The notes beneath the pieces were generated by a model. The model did no database searches. It saw nothing but the letters and a program-made list of their open reading frames with translations, and had not been told where the DNA came from. This document shows, one piece after another, positions 45,420 through 55,219 of a stretch of DNA of 61,627 nt (its first letter is position 1; every line of letters begins with the position of its first letter). Source of the stretch: Pseudobacteroides sp. (GTDB lineage Bacteria; Bacillota; Clostridia; Acetivibrionales; DSM-2933). Both the position numbers and the translations under genes were made by a program. The stretch is taken from positions 1 to 61,627 of the forward strand of contig NZ_DATCTU010000011.1 in the NCBI RefSeq assembly GCF_036567765.1, given 5' to 3'.

Positions 45420-46055
45420 CTAGTCGATGGACCTAATAACCAGAAGTAAGCCCTTATCTATTGATATTTCTGCAATATCTTCAATAAATTCGTTGCTAAC
45501 TCCTCTAGATGAGCCAAGTTTTAGACTTTGGTTTTCCAAAGGATATAAAAGCCCCTTGGAAGTTATACCTTCTACACTTTCAGATAGGGAAAGAATGGTG
45601 AGCTTCATTTTGTTTTCATTCTTAAGAATTATGTGGTCTTTTACCAGCTGTATTTCATTTCGTTCATTTGCTATTATACAATTGATATTTTTATCTGCCA
45701 TCTTTTTTAACAAAAAGATATTTGAAAGGGAATGATCAAAGCGAGTACCCAGGCATCCAAGTAAAACTACCGATCGGGCACCCCTTTCCAAAGCGTATTC
45801 CAATGCAAGCTCGGAATCGGTCATATCCTTTTGGGAAGGATACCTTAGAAAACTTATTCCTGCATCTTTGAAATAATCAAAATCCTCTTTAAAAATTGAA
45901 TCAAAATCTCCCATCATTATATCAGGAAAAATGCCGAGCTTCCGAAGATGCTTCGCACCCCCGTCAACTCCTATAACTATTTGGCTGTCTTCAAAGTATC
46001 TTTTATGGTAATCATAATCCTCAATGCTTCCGCTACAGACTATGACAGCTTTCAT
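45420..46055 (-). CDS. thiN: Thiamine pyrophosphokinase
   Basis: It makes thiamine diphosphate from thiamine and ATP. The 211 residues show the family blocks VIGVDGGAKHLRKLG, DIMMGDFDSI (about 46-55), YPSQKDMTDSELAL and LGCLGTRFDHSLSN, with normal length. It overlaps the rpe stop by four bases, and its AAGGAGG ribosome binding site lies inside the last codons of rpe, so it is translationally coupled as the last gene of the prkC-rsgA-rpe-thiN run. This order is widespread in Firmicutes. Confidence 0.95.
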   Translation of the reverse strand: MKAVIVCSGSIEDYDYHKRYFEDSQIVIGVDGGAKHLRKLGIFPDIMMGDFDSIFKEDFDYFKDAGISFLRYPSQKDMTDSELALEYALERGARSVVLLGCLGTRFDHSLSNIFLLKKMADKNINCIIANERNEIQLVKDHIILKNENKMKLTILSLSESVEGITSKGLLYPLENQSLKLGSSRGVSNEFIEDIAEISIDKGLLLVIRSID

Positions 46056-46717
46056 TTTGCCTCCTTGTAAGAATCCTCTCGGAGAATCTTTATCATTTGT
46101 TCCATATCAGGTGCATTATATATGGATGATCCTGCAACTATAACATTTGCTCCGGCTTCAGTTACTTTGTATATGTTTTCCGGCCCTATTCCTCCGTCAA
46201 CCTCTATATCTATAGTTAATCCTCTCTTTGTAATCAAACCTCTTAAGTCTCTGATCTTTTCCGTTACCGAATCTATGTATTGCTGCCCCCCAAAACCCGG
46301 GTTAACTGTCATCAAGAGAACCATATCCAATTCATCTAGAACCCATTGAATCGAGCATAAAGGAGTTGCCGGATTTAATACCGCTGCAGCCTTAACTCCT
46401 CTTTGTTTGATGCTTTGTATTGTACTATGGAGATGTTTACATGCTTCAACATGAACAGAAATTATACTGGCACCTGCATCGCAAAATTTGTCTATATACC
46501 TGTCAGGCTCTATCAGCATAAGGTGTACATCCAAAGGCAGCTTTGTATAAGGTTTGATAGCTTCTATAACCGCTGGGCCCACAGTGATGTTCGGAACAAA
46601 ACATCCATCCATTACGTCTATATGTATAATGTCGGCACCCGACTTCTCCGCTCTTGCGACCTCCTCGCCAAGACTGGAAAAATCTGCCGACAAAATTGAC
46701 GGTGCAATTTTAATCAT
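46052..46717 (-). CDS. rpe: Ribulose-phosphate 3-epimerase
   Basis: A pentose phosphate enzyme interconverting ribulose 5-phosphate and xylulose 5-phosphate. The 221 residues form a TIM barrel with the signature blocks IAPSILSADF at the start, HIDVMDGCFVPNI (about 33-45), VHLMLIEPDRYI, MTVNPGFGGQ and VDGGI. All metal ligands (His33, Asp35, His66 and a late Asp) appear present. It starts nine bases after rsgA and overlaps thiN. Confidence 0.97.
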   Translation of the reverse strand: MIKIAPSILSADFSSLGEEVARAEKSGADIIHIDVMDGCFVPNITVGPAVIEAIKPYTKLPLDVHLMLIEPDRYIDKFCDAGASIISVHVEACKHLHSTIQSIKQRGVKAAAVLNPATPLCSIQWVLDELDMVLLMTVNPGFGGQQYIDSVTEKIRDLRGLITKRGLTIDIEVDGGIGPENIYKVTEAGANVIVAGSSIYNAPDMEQMIKILREDSYKEAK

Positions 46718-46726
46718 TTTTCGCCC

Positions 46727-47620
46727 CTACTTTCTATATCTCTGGTCTTTTTGTTTCTTTAGCATGCAATAGAAATGGACGAATCTCTCATACCTTTCAT
46801 TATCTATATCGCCATTAACTACCGCTTCCTTTACAACACAATCCGGCTCATTTATGTGGCTGCAACCATTGAATCTGCATCTTCCCAAATGATTTTCAAA
46901 CTCCGGATAATGAAGCTCAAGGTCATTAAGCTCAACTCCTGCAAGCTCGAAAGAACTGAATCCCGGAGTATCTACCACAAGTCCTCCGTTTGGAAGATCA
47001 AAAAGCTCCGCATGCCTTGTAGTATGCCTTCCTCTTTCAATTTTGTCGCTGACCTCACCGGTCTCCATGAGTACAGATCCCGCTAATCGGTTTAGAATTG
47101 TTGACTTGCCGACTCCCGATTGGCCTGCAAAAACCGTTATTTTATCCTTTAGAATATCCATTAGCTCATCAAACCCTTCATGAGTCTTGGCACTTAAAAA
47201 GAACATCTTGTAGCCAGTATTTTCATATGCTTTTTTTACTTTTTCAACATCCTCTTCAGTACTTTTATCGATTTTATTAATCAAAATAACAGGTTTTATA
47301 TCCTTGATACTTGCAGTAATAAGCATTTTATCCAATAATAAGAAATCTGGCTGCGGTGATTTGATTGCTACAACAACTACAAGCTGAGTAACATTTGCTA
47401 CAGCTGGCCTGACAAGCTCCGAGGTCCGTGGCAAAATTTCCTCAATGAGCCCTGTATTCTTATCTGTATCAACTATTGAAAAAGAAACCTTGTCTCCAGG
47501 CAAGGGTATAATATCGTCTTTTCTGAAAATCCCTCTCGCCTTGCATTCAACTATGCCATAGGAGGGGGATTTTATATAATAAAATCCCCCTATCCCCTTC
47601 ATTACAACACCTAAAGGCAA
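46727..47620 (-). CDS. rsgA: Ribosome small-subunit-dependent GTPase A
   Basis: RsgA helps late 30S assembly and is inhibited by (p)ppGpp. The 297 residues show an OB-fold start (MPLGVVMKGIGGFYYI), the circularly permuted GTPase motifs NKID (G4), GQSGVGKST (G1) and DTPGF (G3), and a C-terminal zinc site (CRFNGCSH, Cys later). A TTG start at 47620 is well supported: GGAGG, formed by the last codons of prkC, is eight bases upstream and the N-terminus then matches Bacillus RsgA. Its place directly after prkC fits reports that PrkC phosphorylates this protein in Bacillus. Confidence 0.95.
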   Translation of the reverse strand: MPLGVVMKGIGGFYYIKSPSYGIVECKARGIFRKDDIIPLPGDKVSFSIVDTDKNTGLIEEILPRTSELVRPAVANVTQLVVVVAIKSPQPDFLLLDKMLITASIKDIKPVILINKIDKSTEEDVEKVKKAYENTGYKMFFLSAKTHEGFDELMDILKDKITVFAGQSGVGKSTILNRLAGSVLMETGEVSDKIERGRHTTRHAELFDLPNGGLVVDTPGFSSFELAGVELNDLELHYPEFENHLGRCRFNGCSHINEPDCVVKEAVVNGDIDNERYERFVHFYCMLKKQKDQRYRK

Positions 47621-47625
47621 CTTAC

Positions 47626-49635
47626 CTACCTCCCGGAATAATCAACGTTCATATCTGAATTAGGCTTATTATCAACATATACTTTAATATTTGTACTTCC
47701 ATTTTCAGGCACAGGCACTGTAACACTTAATGGAAAATCCTGTTTGTTTGCTGTACCATCCATTATTACAGTACTTTTTCCAGTATCACTAGGTGTCATT
47801 TCAATAAGAACCCTTACAGTATCACCAAATGTATCCGCATTGGCCAGAGGAATCTTCACAGGGATATCCTTAGTCTTTGCAGGCGTAGGAGTTTGTGTCC
47901 CATTTGGTGTAGCATTTTGGTTAGGAACCTCAGTGATTTTTACAGTATCAAGGGTTATATTAACAGCCGACATCTCAGTTACAGTAGTATTAGGGGCAGG
48001 ATCCTGATTTACGATCCTGTCTATATGGTTTGCACTGTCCTCAGGCAATACTCTTCCAAGGGTAAGCTTATTCTGAGCAAGAGACCTTTGTGCCTCTACC
48101 CTTGTAAGTCCTATGAGGTTTGGTACGACTGTTTGGATTATCTCAGGCCCCTTGCTAAGGTATATTGTCACAGTTGAGCCTGGAGAAATTTCTTCATTAA
48201 CACCGGGCTCAGTTCTAATAACCAATCCATTTGTTATTACATCGCTGTATTCGTCTTCCACTCTGGCTGTCAGGCTAATGTCTTCCAACATTTTCTGGGC
48301 TTCCCTTGAAGATTTCTTGCTTAGATCAGGTATCCTCACCATTTCCGGACCATTGCTGACAGAAAAGGTTACCGGATTATACGGGTCAGGCTTGATTTTG
48401 GTTCCTTCCTTTGGCTTTTGTGAGGTAATGGTATCCTTTTCGGCATCCTTGTCATTCTTCCTTTCAACGACAACGGTTATGCCTTCGCTTTCAAGTGCCT
48501 GTTTGATATCGTCAATATTTTTTCCGACATAGTTTTCCAGTACAAAATCTGATTTTGGTGCAGGCATTATTCCCGGAACAATAAACTTAAATGCTGTAAA
48601 AACAAGCAACCCAATTATTAGCATTGATGCCGCTAAAGCTAGTATCCATGTAATCCTGTCCTTCTTTTTATTTTTCATATCATCAATCGCTTCCTCTTGA
48701 TTTTGTTTTACAGGAGCTTCTTTCACAGGGTTTTCAATGGGCTTATCTGACTGTACAATTTGAATCCTTCTTGTCGGTGAGCTATCTATATCTATTTTTG
48801 TCGAAGGCTCGCTGGAGGGATCTTTTAGGACCATTCTCAAATCGTCAAGCATCTCGGTGGCCGTGCTGTACCTGTTGCTCTGCTCCTTTTGTATAGCTTT
48901 CATTATTATGCTGTTTACACCTTTTGGAAGATCACTTTTTATGTTGATGGGCTCCTCCGGCATTTCCTGCAAATGCTTCAGTGCAACCGCAACCGGAGTT
49001 TCACCCTCAAAAGGAACCTTTCCGGTAACCATTTCATAAAGTGCTATTCCGAGAGAATATAAATCCGATTTTTCATCGGTAAACCCACCTCTGGCCTGCT
49101 CCGGTGAAAAATAATGCACAGACCCTATGGTACTTCCAACCATTGTTATAGTTGATGACGATACCGCTCTGGCAATACCAAAGTCTGTTACTTTAACAAT
49201 TCCATCCTTTGTAATAAGTATGTTATGGGGTTTGATATCCCTATGTACTATACGCTTTTTATGTGCATGTTCAATCGCAGAGCATATCTGCACCTCTATA
49301 TTGACAGCTTCCTTCCAATCCAACGCACCCTTTTCTTCAATGTAGTCTTTAAGAGTAACTCCCTCAATATACTCCATGACTATATAATGTATATTGCCAT
49401 CCTGTCCCACATCATATATTGAAACTATATTTGGGTATGACAGGCTTGCCGCAGATTGTGCTTCGATTCTGAATCTTTTTACGAACTCCTGGTCATTTGT
49501 AAACTCCTGTCTTAATATCTTAACCGCAACAAATCTATTAAGCAAACTGCATTTTGCTTTATATACAAGGGCCATTCCGCCCCCACCTATTTTCTCAATC
49601 AATTCATACCTGTTTCCAAGAATTTGACCTTCCAC
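47626..49635 (-). CDS. prkC: PASTA-domain Ser/Thr protein kinase
   Basis: A 669-residue membrane kinase that senses muropeptides or lipid II in related species. It has a Hanks-type kinase domain (about 8-270) with GGGGMALVY, the VAVKIL lysine, HRDIKPHNI and DFGIA. One membrane helix follows (about 333-355), then three PASTA repeats (about 360-560) and a Thr/Pro-rich spacer plus a small beta-rich end domain. The start is the GTG at 49635, seven bases after AAGGAGG; a TTG two codons earlier is too close to it. It is paired with the PP2C phosphatase gene 52 bases upstream, the usual on/off pair. Confidence 0.96.
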   Translation of the reverse strand: MEGQILGNRYELIEKIGGGGMALVYKAKCSLLNRFVAVKILRQEFTNDQEFVKRFRIEAQSAASLSYPNIVSIYDVGQDGNIHYIVMEYIEGVTLKDYIEEKGALDWKEAVNIEVQICSAIEHAHKKRIVHRDIKPHNILITKDGIVKVTDFGIARAVSSSTITMVGSTIGSVHYFSPEQARGGFTDEKSDLYSLGIALYEMVTGKVPFEGETPVAVALKHLQEMPEEPINIKSDLPKGVNSIIMKAIQKEQSNRYSTATEMLDDLRMVLKDPSSEPSTKIDIDSSPTRRIQIVQSDKPIENPVKEAPVKQNQEEAIDDMKNKKKDRITWILALAASMLIIGLLVFTAFKFIVPGIMPAPKSDFVLENYVGKNIDDIKQALESEGITVVVERKNDKDAEKDTITSQKPKEGTKIKPDPYNPVTFSVSNGPEMVRIPDLSKKSSREAQKMLEDISLTARVEDEYSDVITNGLVIRTEPGVNEEISPGSTVTIYLSKGPEIIQTVVPNLIGLTRVEAQRSLAQNKLTLGRVLPEDSANHIDRIVNQDPAPNTTVTEMSAVNITLDTVKITEVPNQNATPNGTQTPTPAKTKDIPVKIPLANADTFGDTVRVLIEMTPSDTGKSTVIMDGTANKQDFPLSVTVPVPENGSTNIKVYVDNKPNSDMNVDYSGR

Positions 49636-49687
49636 AATCAATCCTCCTTATTCCTCACTCTATAACACTTTTATCTTGATTCTTTCC

Positions 49688-50422
49688 TTATTCTTTGAAA
49701 ATTATAACAGTTATGTTATCCTCTCCACCCATTTCGTTGGAATCCCCTATTAACTTCTCGCAGGCAAGATCTAAATCATCATAATTATTTACTACTTCCA
49801 ATATTCTCTCTTCATTTAACATATTGGTTAAACCGTCCGTGCACATCAAAACTACATCATTTTCTTGTATATCATATGTATAAGTATCAACTTCTAACAC
49901 TTCTCCGCAACCTAAAGCTCTTGTAATGAGGTTTTTATTGGGATGCTTTTCCGCTTCCTCTTTAGTAAGTGTACCATTTCTGACTAATTCTTCAATATAT
50001 GAGTGATCTATAGTAAGCTTTTCCATTTTATTATCTCGAATCAAGTATACTCTGCTGTCTCCAACATGTCCTATATACAGCCTTCTGTTTACAACTACTG
50101 CCGCTATAAGGGTGGTGCCCATACCGGAATCCGTTTCATTTTCAAGAGATTTTTTAAAGACATCTACATTAGCCTTTTCTATAACAGATTTGATGGCTTT
50201 TTCGACATCCTCTCCCTCTTTAAAGATATCAGGATTTTCAGATATATTTTTACTTATTGATTCTACAGCTGTCTTACTTGCAATCTCCCCGGAATTATGT
50301 CCGCCCATTCCGTCTGCAATTATAAAAGTAACAGGAATACCTGGAAGGCTCGCTAATATATTATAGCTGTCTTCATTAATTTCTCTGACTTTTCCTTTAT
50401 CACATCTGACCCCGAATCTCAC
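49688..50422 (-). CDS. prpC: PP2C-family Ser/Thr phosphatase
   Basis: This phosphatase reverses PrkC phosphorylation. The 244 residues contain the PP2C metal-binding motifs: RFGVRCDKGKVREINEDS at the start, IIADGMGGHNSGE (about 34-46), GDSRVYLI, LMCTDGLTN and GGEDNIT at the end. The start is the GTG at 50422, seven bases after AAGGAG; an upstream TTG reads through that site. It lies between rlmN and prkC in the conserved rsmB-rlmN-prpC-prkC order. Confidence 0.95.
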   Translation of the reverse strand: MRFGVRCDKGKVREINEDSYNILASLPGIPVTFIIADGMGGHNSGEIASKTAVESISKNISENPDIFKEGEDVEKAIKSVIEKANVDVFKKSLENETDSGMGTTLIAAVVVNRRLYIGHVGDSRVYLIRDNKMEKLTIDHSYIEELVRNGTLTKEEAEKHPNKNLITRALGCGEVLEVDTYTYDIQENDVVLMCTDGLTNMLNEERILEVVNNYDDLDLACEKLIGDSNEMGGEDNITVIIFKE

Positions 50423-50485
50423 CAAACCACTCCTTAGTATGGACAATTTGTAAAAATAGACTGTAATCTTTGTTCCCCTATAAAT

Positions 50486-51520
50486 TCAATCGTCTGTTAT
50501 GCTTTTTCTCAGTTGCCCGCAAGCTGCATTAATGTCGCTTCCTAATTCTCGCCTTACAGTTGTTTCGATCCCATGCTTTTCGAGAACGTTTTTAAATTTT
50601 TGTATCTTATCCATCCTTGCTCTCTTAAACTCATTACCTTCAATCGAATTAACCGGTATTAGGTTCACATGGCATAACATCCCTCTTAGCCTATTTGAAA
50701 GCTCTTTTGCATTTTCAGGCGAATCATTGAGAGCCGATACCATTGCGTACTCAAATGTTATCCTTCTACCAGTTACCTCTGTATATATCTTACATGCTTC
50801 AATCAATTTGTCAATAGAATATGCTTTATTTACAGGCATTATTTTTTCTCTAATTTCACTATTGGGTGCATGCAGAGATATTGAAAGTGTAACAGGAAGG
50901 TTTTCATGAGCCAGATTGATGATTTGAGGCACAAGGCCGCAGGTAGATACGGATATATGTCTTAATCCAATATTGAGACCATCCTTATGGTTTACAAGCC
51001 TTAAAAACTTAATCAGATTGTCATAGTTATCAAGGGGTTCTCCAATACCCATAATAACCACATTACCTACCCTTACACCCTGGTCCCTTTCTATAGTGTG
51101 AATCTGGTCCACCATTTCACCGCCTGTAAGGTTTCTTCCAAAATCAATGCCTGTTGATGCACAAAATTTGCATCCCATTTTACACCCGGCCTGGGAAGAA
51201 ATACATGCCGTATAACCATGCTTGTACTTCATCAAAACACTTTCAATTACATTTCCATCAGCATACTCCAAAACATATTTTATTGTACCGTCAATATTTG
51301 ACACCAGCCTGTTACGAATTTTAAGCCTGTCAAATCTGAAGTTTTCTTTAAGCAATTGCCTTAAATCCTTTGAAATGTTTGTCATTTCATCTATAGACAA
51401 AACACCTTTTTGGGACCACTGAAAAATCTGTTTTGCCCTGTACTTAGGCTGTCCCATTGAAATAAGTGCTTCTTCCAGCTCTTCAATTGTTAAATCTATT
51501 AGGTTTTGCTTTTTCTCCAT
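50486..51520 (-). CDS. rlmN: 23S rRNA/tRNA adenine-C2 methyltransferase RlmN
   Basis: A radical SAM enzyme that methylates A2503 of 23S rRNA and A37 of some tRNAs. The 344 residues have the iron-sulfur motif CKMGCKFC (Cys113/117/120), [16 protein letters not shown] and the catalytic late Cys in the NAACGQLR block (about 336). It starts one base after rsmB; its AGAGGA ribosome binding site spans the end of rsmB, so the two rRNA methyltransferases are coupled. Confidence 0.97.
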   Translation of the reverse strand: MEKKQNLIDLTIEELEEALISMGQPKYRAKQIFQWSQKGVLSIDEMTNISKDLRQLLKENFRFDRLKIRNRLVSNIDGTIKYVLEYADGNVIESVLMKYKHGYTACISSQAGCKMGCKFCASTGIDFGRNLTGGEMVDQIHTIERDQGVRVGNVVIMGIGEPLDNYDNLIKFLRLVNHKDGLNIGLRHISVSTCGLVPQIINLAHENLPVTLSISLHAPNSEIREKIMPVNKAYSIDKLIEACKIYTEVTGRRITFEYAMVSALNDSPENAKELSNRLRGMLCHVNLIPVNSIEGNEFKRARMDKIQKFKNVLEKHGIETTVRRELGSDINAACGQLRKSITDD

Positions 51521-51521
51521 A

Positions 51522-52871
51522 CTATCCTCTTTTTCTCATCTTTGCAATAAAAAATCCGTCTATCTTGTTTATATTAGGATATATTTCTATATATCCATTA
51601 CCCGAGTATTCCCTTAAAACCTCAGGCAATAGCTCATTAAATCCGCAGAAATCAAATTCTTTATTATTAGTCAGGAATCTTTCTACCAGATCCCTGTTTT
51701 CTTCCTTTCCAATAGTACAGGTACTGTACACAATAAAGCCGCCCGGCTTTACATATTTAGATGCAGCACTTAATATTTTAAGCTGCAGTTCTGTTATCTC
51801 CTTTAAATCTGACATGGTTCTGGACCATTTTATATCAGGTTTTTTCCTGATTATTCCATAACCTGTGCACGGTGCATCAACCAGCACCCTGTCAGCCTTT
51901 TCCACCAAGCTTTCATCCACCATCAAAGCATCATAGACTTGTGCTTTAATAATGCTGATTCCAAGCCGCTCTGAAGCTTCATTTATAAGGCTGATTTTAT
52001 GTTCATGAATGTCTCTTGCGATTATACTTCCTTTATTATTCATTAGCTGTGCCATATGCGTCGTCTTACCCCCAGGAGCACTGCAAACATCTATAACCAA
52101 CTCACCCGGCTTTGGATCAAGTATTTTGGAAGGCAGCATGGAGCTTTCGTCCTGTACCTGAAAATGTCCAGCTTTATACACATCCAGCTTTAAAAAAGAT
52201 CCTGGATTTTTCAAAACAAGGGCCTCATCCACCGCCCGGCCTTCCGATGCTTCTAAACCGCTCTCTCTAAAATTGGAAATCAGTTCTTCTTTGGTTGTCT
52301 TGAGTGTATTTACTCTTATGGTAAAATCAGGAACCTCATTGTTGCTTATCAGCAAACTCTCAGTAAACTCTACACCAAAGTTATTTATCCATTCGTTTAC
52401 CAGCCAATCAGGATGGGAGTATTTAACAGACAAATAAAGAACAGGGTCTTTCTGTTTGTCGGGATAGGATATGCTATTCTTTTTTCTGGCAATATTCCTT
52501 AATATGCCATTAACGAACCCGCTTGATGCGGCATGTCCATACTTTTTAGACAGCTTGACGCTTTCATTGCAAGCTGCAGACTCGGGAATCCTGTCCATAT
52601 AAAGTATCTGGTACACACCAAGTCTCAGTACATTCAGTATCCAGGGTGATATCTTCTTTAGCTTGGTACTGGAAAAATTACTTATTATGTAGTCAATGGT
52701 GAGCTTCCATTTTATTGTGCCATATACCAAATCTGTAACAAATGCTCTGTCCACATCTTTAAGCGTGTTACTTTCAAGCTGTTTGCTTAATGCTATATTA
52801 GAATACGCACCCTTTTCATTTATGTCGTAAATTGTCTTTAATGCAATTTCTCTTGGTAAATCAATAGCCAT
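51522..52871 (-). CDS. rsmB: 16S rRNA cytosine-C5 methyltransferase RsmB
   Basis: It methylates C967 of 16S rRNA. The 449 residues have an N-terminal NusB-like RNA-binding domain (1-140) and a C-terminal SAM domain with [20 protein letters not shown] and the catalytic Cys in [11 protein letters not shown]. It starts without a strong ribosome binding site, 65 bases after the DUF116 gene. The order fmt-DUF116-rsmB-rlmN-prpC-prkC is typical of clostridia. Confidence 0.96.
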   Translation of the reverse strand: MAIDLPREIALKTIYDINEKGAYSNIALSKQLESNTLKDVDRAFVTDLVYGTIKWKLTIDYIISNFSSTKLKKISPWILNVLRLGVYQILYMDRIPESAACNESVKLSKKYGHAASSGFVNGILRNIARKKNSISYPDKQKDPVLYLSVKYSHPDWLVNEWINNFGVEFTESLLISNNEVPDFTIRVNTLKTTKEELISNFRESGLEASEGRAVDEALVLKNPGSFLKLDVYKAGHFQVQDESSMLPSKILDPKPGELVIDVCSAPGGKTTHMAQLMNNKGSIIARDIHEHKISLINEASERLGISIIKAQVYDALMVDESLVEKADRVLVDAPCTGYGIIRKKPDIKWSRTMSDLKEITELQLKILSAASKYVKPGGFIVYSTCTIGKEENRDLVERFLTNNKEFDFCGFNELLPEVLREYSGNGYIEIYPNINKIDGFFIAKMRKRG

Positions 52872-52936
52872 ATAACTGTCTCACTTTTTTGTAAATTTGT
52901 AATATATTGTTGGCAATAAGGTTATGTAATATTACA

Positions 52937-53683
52937 TCATAAAATTATGCTGTTTATCTTTTTCCTTAGGGTTTCAACTTGAACAAAGGTGTCTTTGCAT
53001 GGGCCGTTAGGCCTTTCGTTTGTTACACCTATTACACACAAGTTTCTCACATCAAATATACCACTTATAAGGTCTCTTTCACAAGCAACCGCTATTACAA
53101 CTTTAGGCCTCTCTTGTAAAATGATATTTCTTGCAGCTGTACCACCAGTCACTACCATTACCTTTATCCCCATATCATAAGCCATATTTTTTATGTCTCC
53201 GATTGTGCATAACCCGCAGTTTTTACAGTTTCCTATGTCAGCAGTTATTTTTATGGAGCATTCAAAATTCTGAAGACAATGGGGCAAAACCAGAAGCACC
53301 TCCTGGGGCTTAAACTTTGCACCTTCTGACTCCGTTAATATATTGTTGATATTTATATAAAATCTCCTAATTGCATCCTTATTATTCCTCAGAAGTTTTA
53401 ACATCAGAGAAATAAGAGGAAATAGAATATTAAGGCTCTTTCTTGCAAAAACAGCCATAGAAGGCCTTATTCTTCCAGTCCTGTAGGTTGAAAAAATAAT
53501 TGGAATTGACACAATCAATAAGGCAGTTACAGCTCCAAAACCAAGCATTACCAAAAGTATTATGAAATTATAATTGGAAATAGTAAAATTGCGGTAAATA
53601 AGAGCCATGCCCATAATTATAAGGCAAAATGCAGTTACAACCGCTATAGAAAAAAGTATAAATTTCTTTAAATATTTATCCAA
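52937..53683 (-). CDS. DUF116 membrane protein with cysteine cluster
   Basis: A 248-residue DUF116 protein. Two N-terminal membrane helices (about 8-28 and 40-63) anchor a cytoplasmic domain. That domain has a cysteine group in LPHCLQNFEC and NCKNCGLCTIGD (about 135-165), suggesting iron-sulfur or zinc binding, plus further cysteines in VACERD, LCVIG and GPCKD. Its function is not known. The TTG start overlaps the end of fmt by eight bases and uses AAGGTGA within fmt. The gene is a steady member of the fmt-rsmB block in clostridia, so a role near translation or peptide processing has been suggested only by context. Confidence 0.85.
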   Translation of the reverse strand: MDKYLKKFILFSIAVVTAFCLIIMGMALIYRNFTISNYNFIILLVMLGFGAVTALLIVSIPIIFSTYRTGRIRPSMAVFARKSLNILFPLISLMLKLLRNNKDAIRRFYININNILTESEGAKFKPQEVLLVLPHCLQNFECSIKITADIGNCKNCGLCTIGDIKNMAYDMGIKVMVVTGGTAARNIILQERPKVVIAVACERDLISGIFDVRNLCVIGVTNERPNGPCKDTFVQVETLRKKINSIIL

Positions 53684-54608
53684 TTACTTCACCTTCATTT
53701 ATTCTATGCCCGCACAGATATTCCTCAACAGTCATTCTTCTGGCTGACTCTAGCTGTATCTCGAGAACATTAATGATTCCTTCACCACACGCAACTATCA
53801 GACCACTCTTACCAACTTTTATTATTGTACCCGGTTTATGCCCTTCATTACTTCCTTCCACAGGCATGGTCTTCCAGACCTTAAGCTTGGCTCCTAAGTA
53901 CTCCGAATAAGCTCCTGGCCAAGGATTTGTCCCCCTTACCAGATTGTGTATTTCCCACGCACTTTTAGTCCAGTCGATAAGCCCTGTCTCTTTTGTCATC
54001 ATAGGTGCATATGTGGCTTCCTCTTCCGGCTGTTTTTCCCTTTTAAGGGCCCCAGCCTTAAGGCATTCAAGCGTTTGACCCAGCACCTGTGCACCTACTA
54101 TGGACAGACAATCGTGAAGTTCTCCGGCTGTCATATGTGCAGGTATTTCTACCTCCTGCTTTAGAAGCATGTCTCCTGTATCCATTCCTATATCGGTAAA
54201 CATTGTAGTAATACCTGTTACCTTCTCCCCATTTATGACAGACCACTGAATCGGTGCAGCTCCCCTGTATTTAGGAAGCAGTGAGCCGTGCACATTTATG
54301 CATCCCAATGGCGGAAGCTCAAGTATGTCCTGGGGCAGAATTCTGCCATATGCTACAGTCACAAATAAATCCGGATTTAACGCCTCTAATTGCCTATAAA
54401 ATTCACCCGTCCTTATCTTTTCAGGCTGCAGCACAGTTATACCTTTTTCCTGTGCATATACCTTAACAGGCGGAGGTGTTAGTTTATTGCCCCTGCCCTT
54501 AGGTTTATCAGGCTGTGTAACAGCAGCAACTACATTGTAATTATTCTCAACCAGCATTTTGATGCTTGGAACTGCAAACTCGGGAGTTCCCATGAAGACT
54601 ATTTTCAA
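53676..54608 (-). CDS. fmt: Methionyl-tRNA formyltransferase
   Basis: It formylates Met-tRNA for initiation, using 10-formyl-tetrahydrofolate. The 310 residues show MKIVFMGTPEFAVPS, NVHGSLLPKYRGAAPIQW with the catalytic Asn-His-Asp set (GIDTGDML type, here IGMDTGDML) and a C-terminal OB-like domain. The start is a TTG at 54608, eight bases after AGGAG; a GTG nine bases earlier touches that site. It follows def by 37 bases: formylation and deformylation genes are adjacent, as usual. Confidence 0.97.
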   Translation of the reverse strand: MKIVFMGTPEFAVPSIKMLVENNYNVVAAVTQPDKPKGRGNKLTPPPVKVYAQEKGITVLQPEKIRTGEFYRQLEALNPDLFVTVAYGRILPQDILELPPLGCINVHGSLLPKYRGAAPIQWSVINGEKVTGITTMFTDIGMDTGDMLLKQEVEIPAHMTAGELHDCLSIVGAQVLGQTLECLKAGALKREKQPEEEATYAPMMTKETGLIDWTKSAWEIHNLVRGTNPWPGAYSEYLGAKLKVWKTMPVEGSNEGHKPGTIIKVGKSGLIVACGEGIINVLEIQLESARRMTVEEYLCGHRINEGEVIG

Positions 54609-54645
54609 TATTCTCACTCCTATATTCTTGCAATAATTCTTCTCT

Positions 54646-55143
54646 CTAATCTATTTTTCTTGGATTCTGTCTTCTTTCATTATTCAAATCACTTTTATTT
54701 ATGATTTTTTGTGCTCTGTCGGTAAACAACACACCGTTTAAATGATCTATTTCATGGCATAAGGCCCTTGCAAGAAGCCCTTCACCCTCAACTACAATAT
54801 CCTGACCTTTCAGGTTTTTTGCCTCAACAGTTACCTTTGTGGGTCTTACTACCTCACCTACCACATCAGGAACACTTAAGCACCCTTCAATATCTGTTTC
54901 TCCGCCGCTTTCCATTACAATTTTAGGATTTATCAATTCAAGGAGTCCTTCGCCTACATCAATGACAACAATTCTCTTTAAGATTCCTACTTGTGGTGCC
55001 GCAAGGCCGACGCCATCAGCATCATACATAGTTTCTGCCATATCTTTTACAAGTTCTGCAATTCTATCGTCAATTTCATCTACTACTCTTGCCTTCTTCC
55101 TTAAAACTTCATCTCCATCTTCCCTAATAATTCTTATTGCCAT
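54646..55143 (-). CDS. def: Peptide deformylase
   Basis: It removes the formyl group from nascent proteins. The 165 residues contain the three motifs [10 protein letters not shown] (about 45-54), EGCLSVPDV (metal Cys) and [11 protein letters not shown] (HExxH). It has type 1 length with an added polar tail. GGAGG precedes the ATG. It lies between priA and fmt in the classic order. Confidence 0.97.
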   Translation of the reverse strand: MAIRIIREDGDEVLRKKARVVDEIDDRIAELVKDMAETMYDADGVGLAAPQVGILKRIVVIDVGEGLLELINPKIVMESGGETDIEGCLSVPDVVGEVVRPTKVTVEAKNLKGQDIVVEGEGLLARALCHEIDHLNGVLFTDRAQKIINKSDLNNERRQNPRKID

Positions 55144-55219
55144 ATAAGATCTCCTCCAAAAGGTTTAATTACAAAATTAATTTGATTTCATTGTTTTATA
55201 TAAATTTCACATTTTTAAA

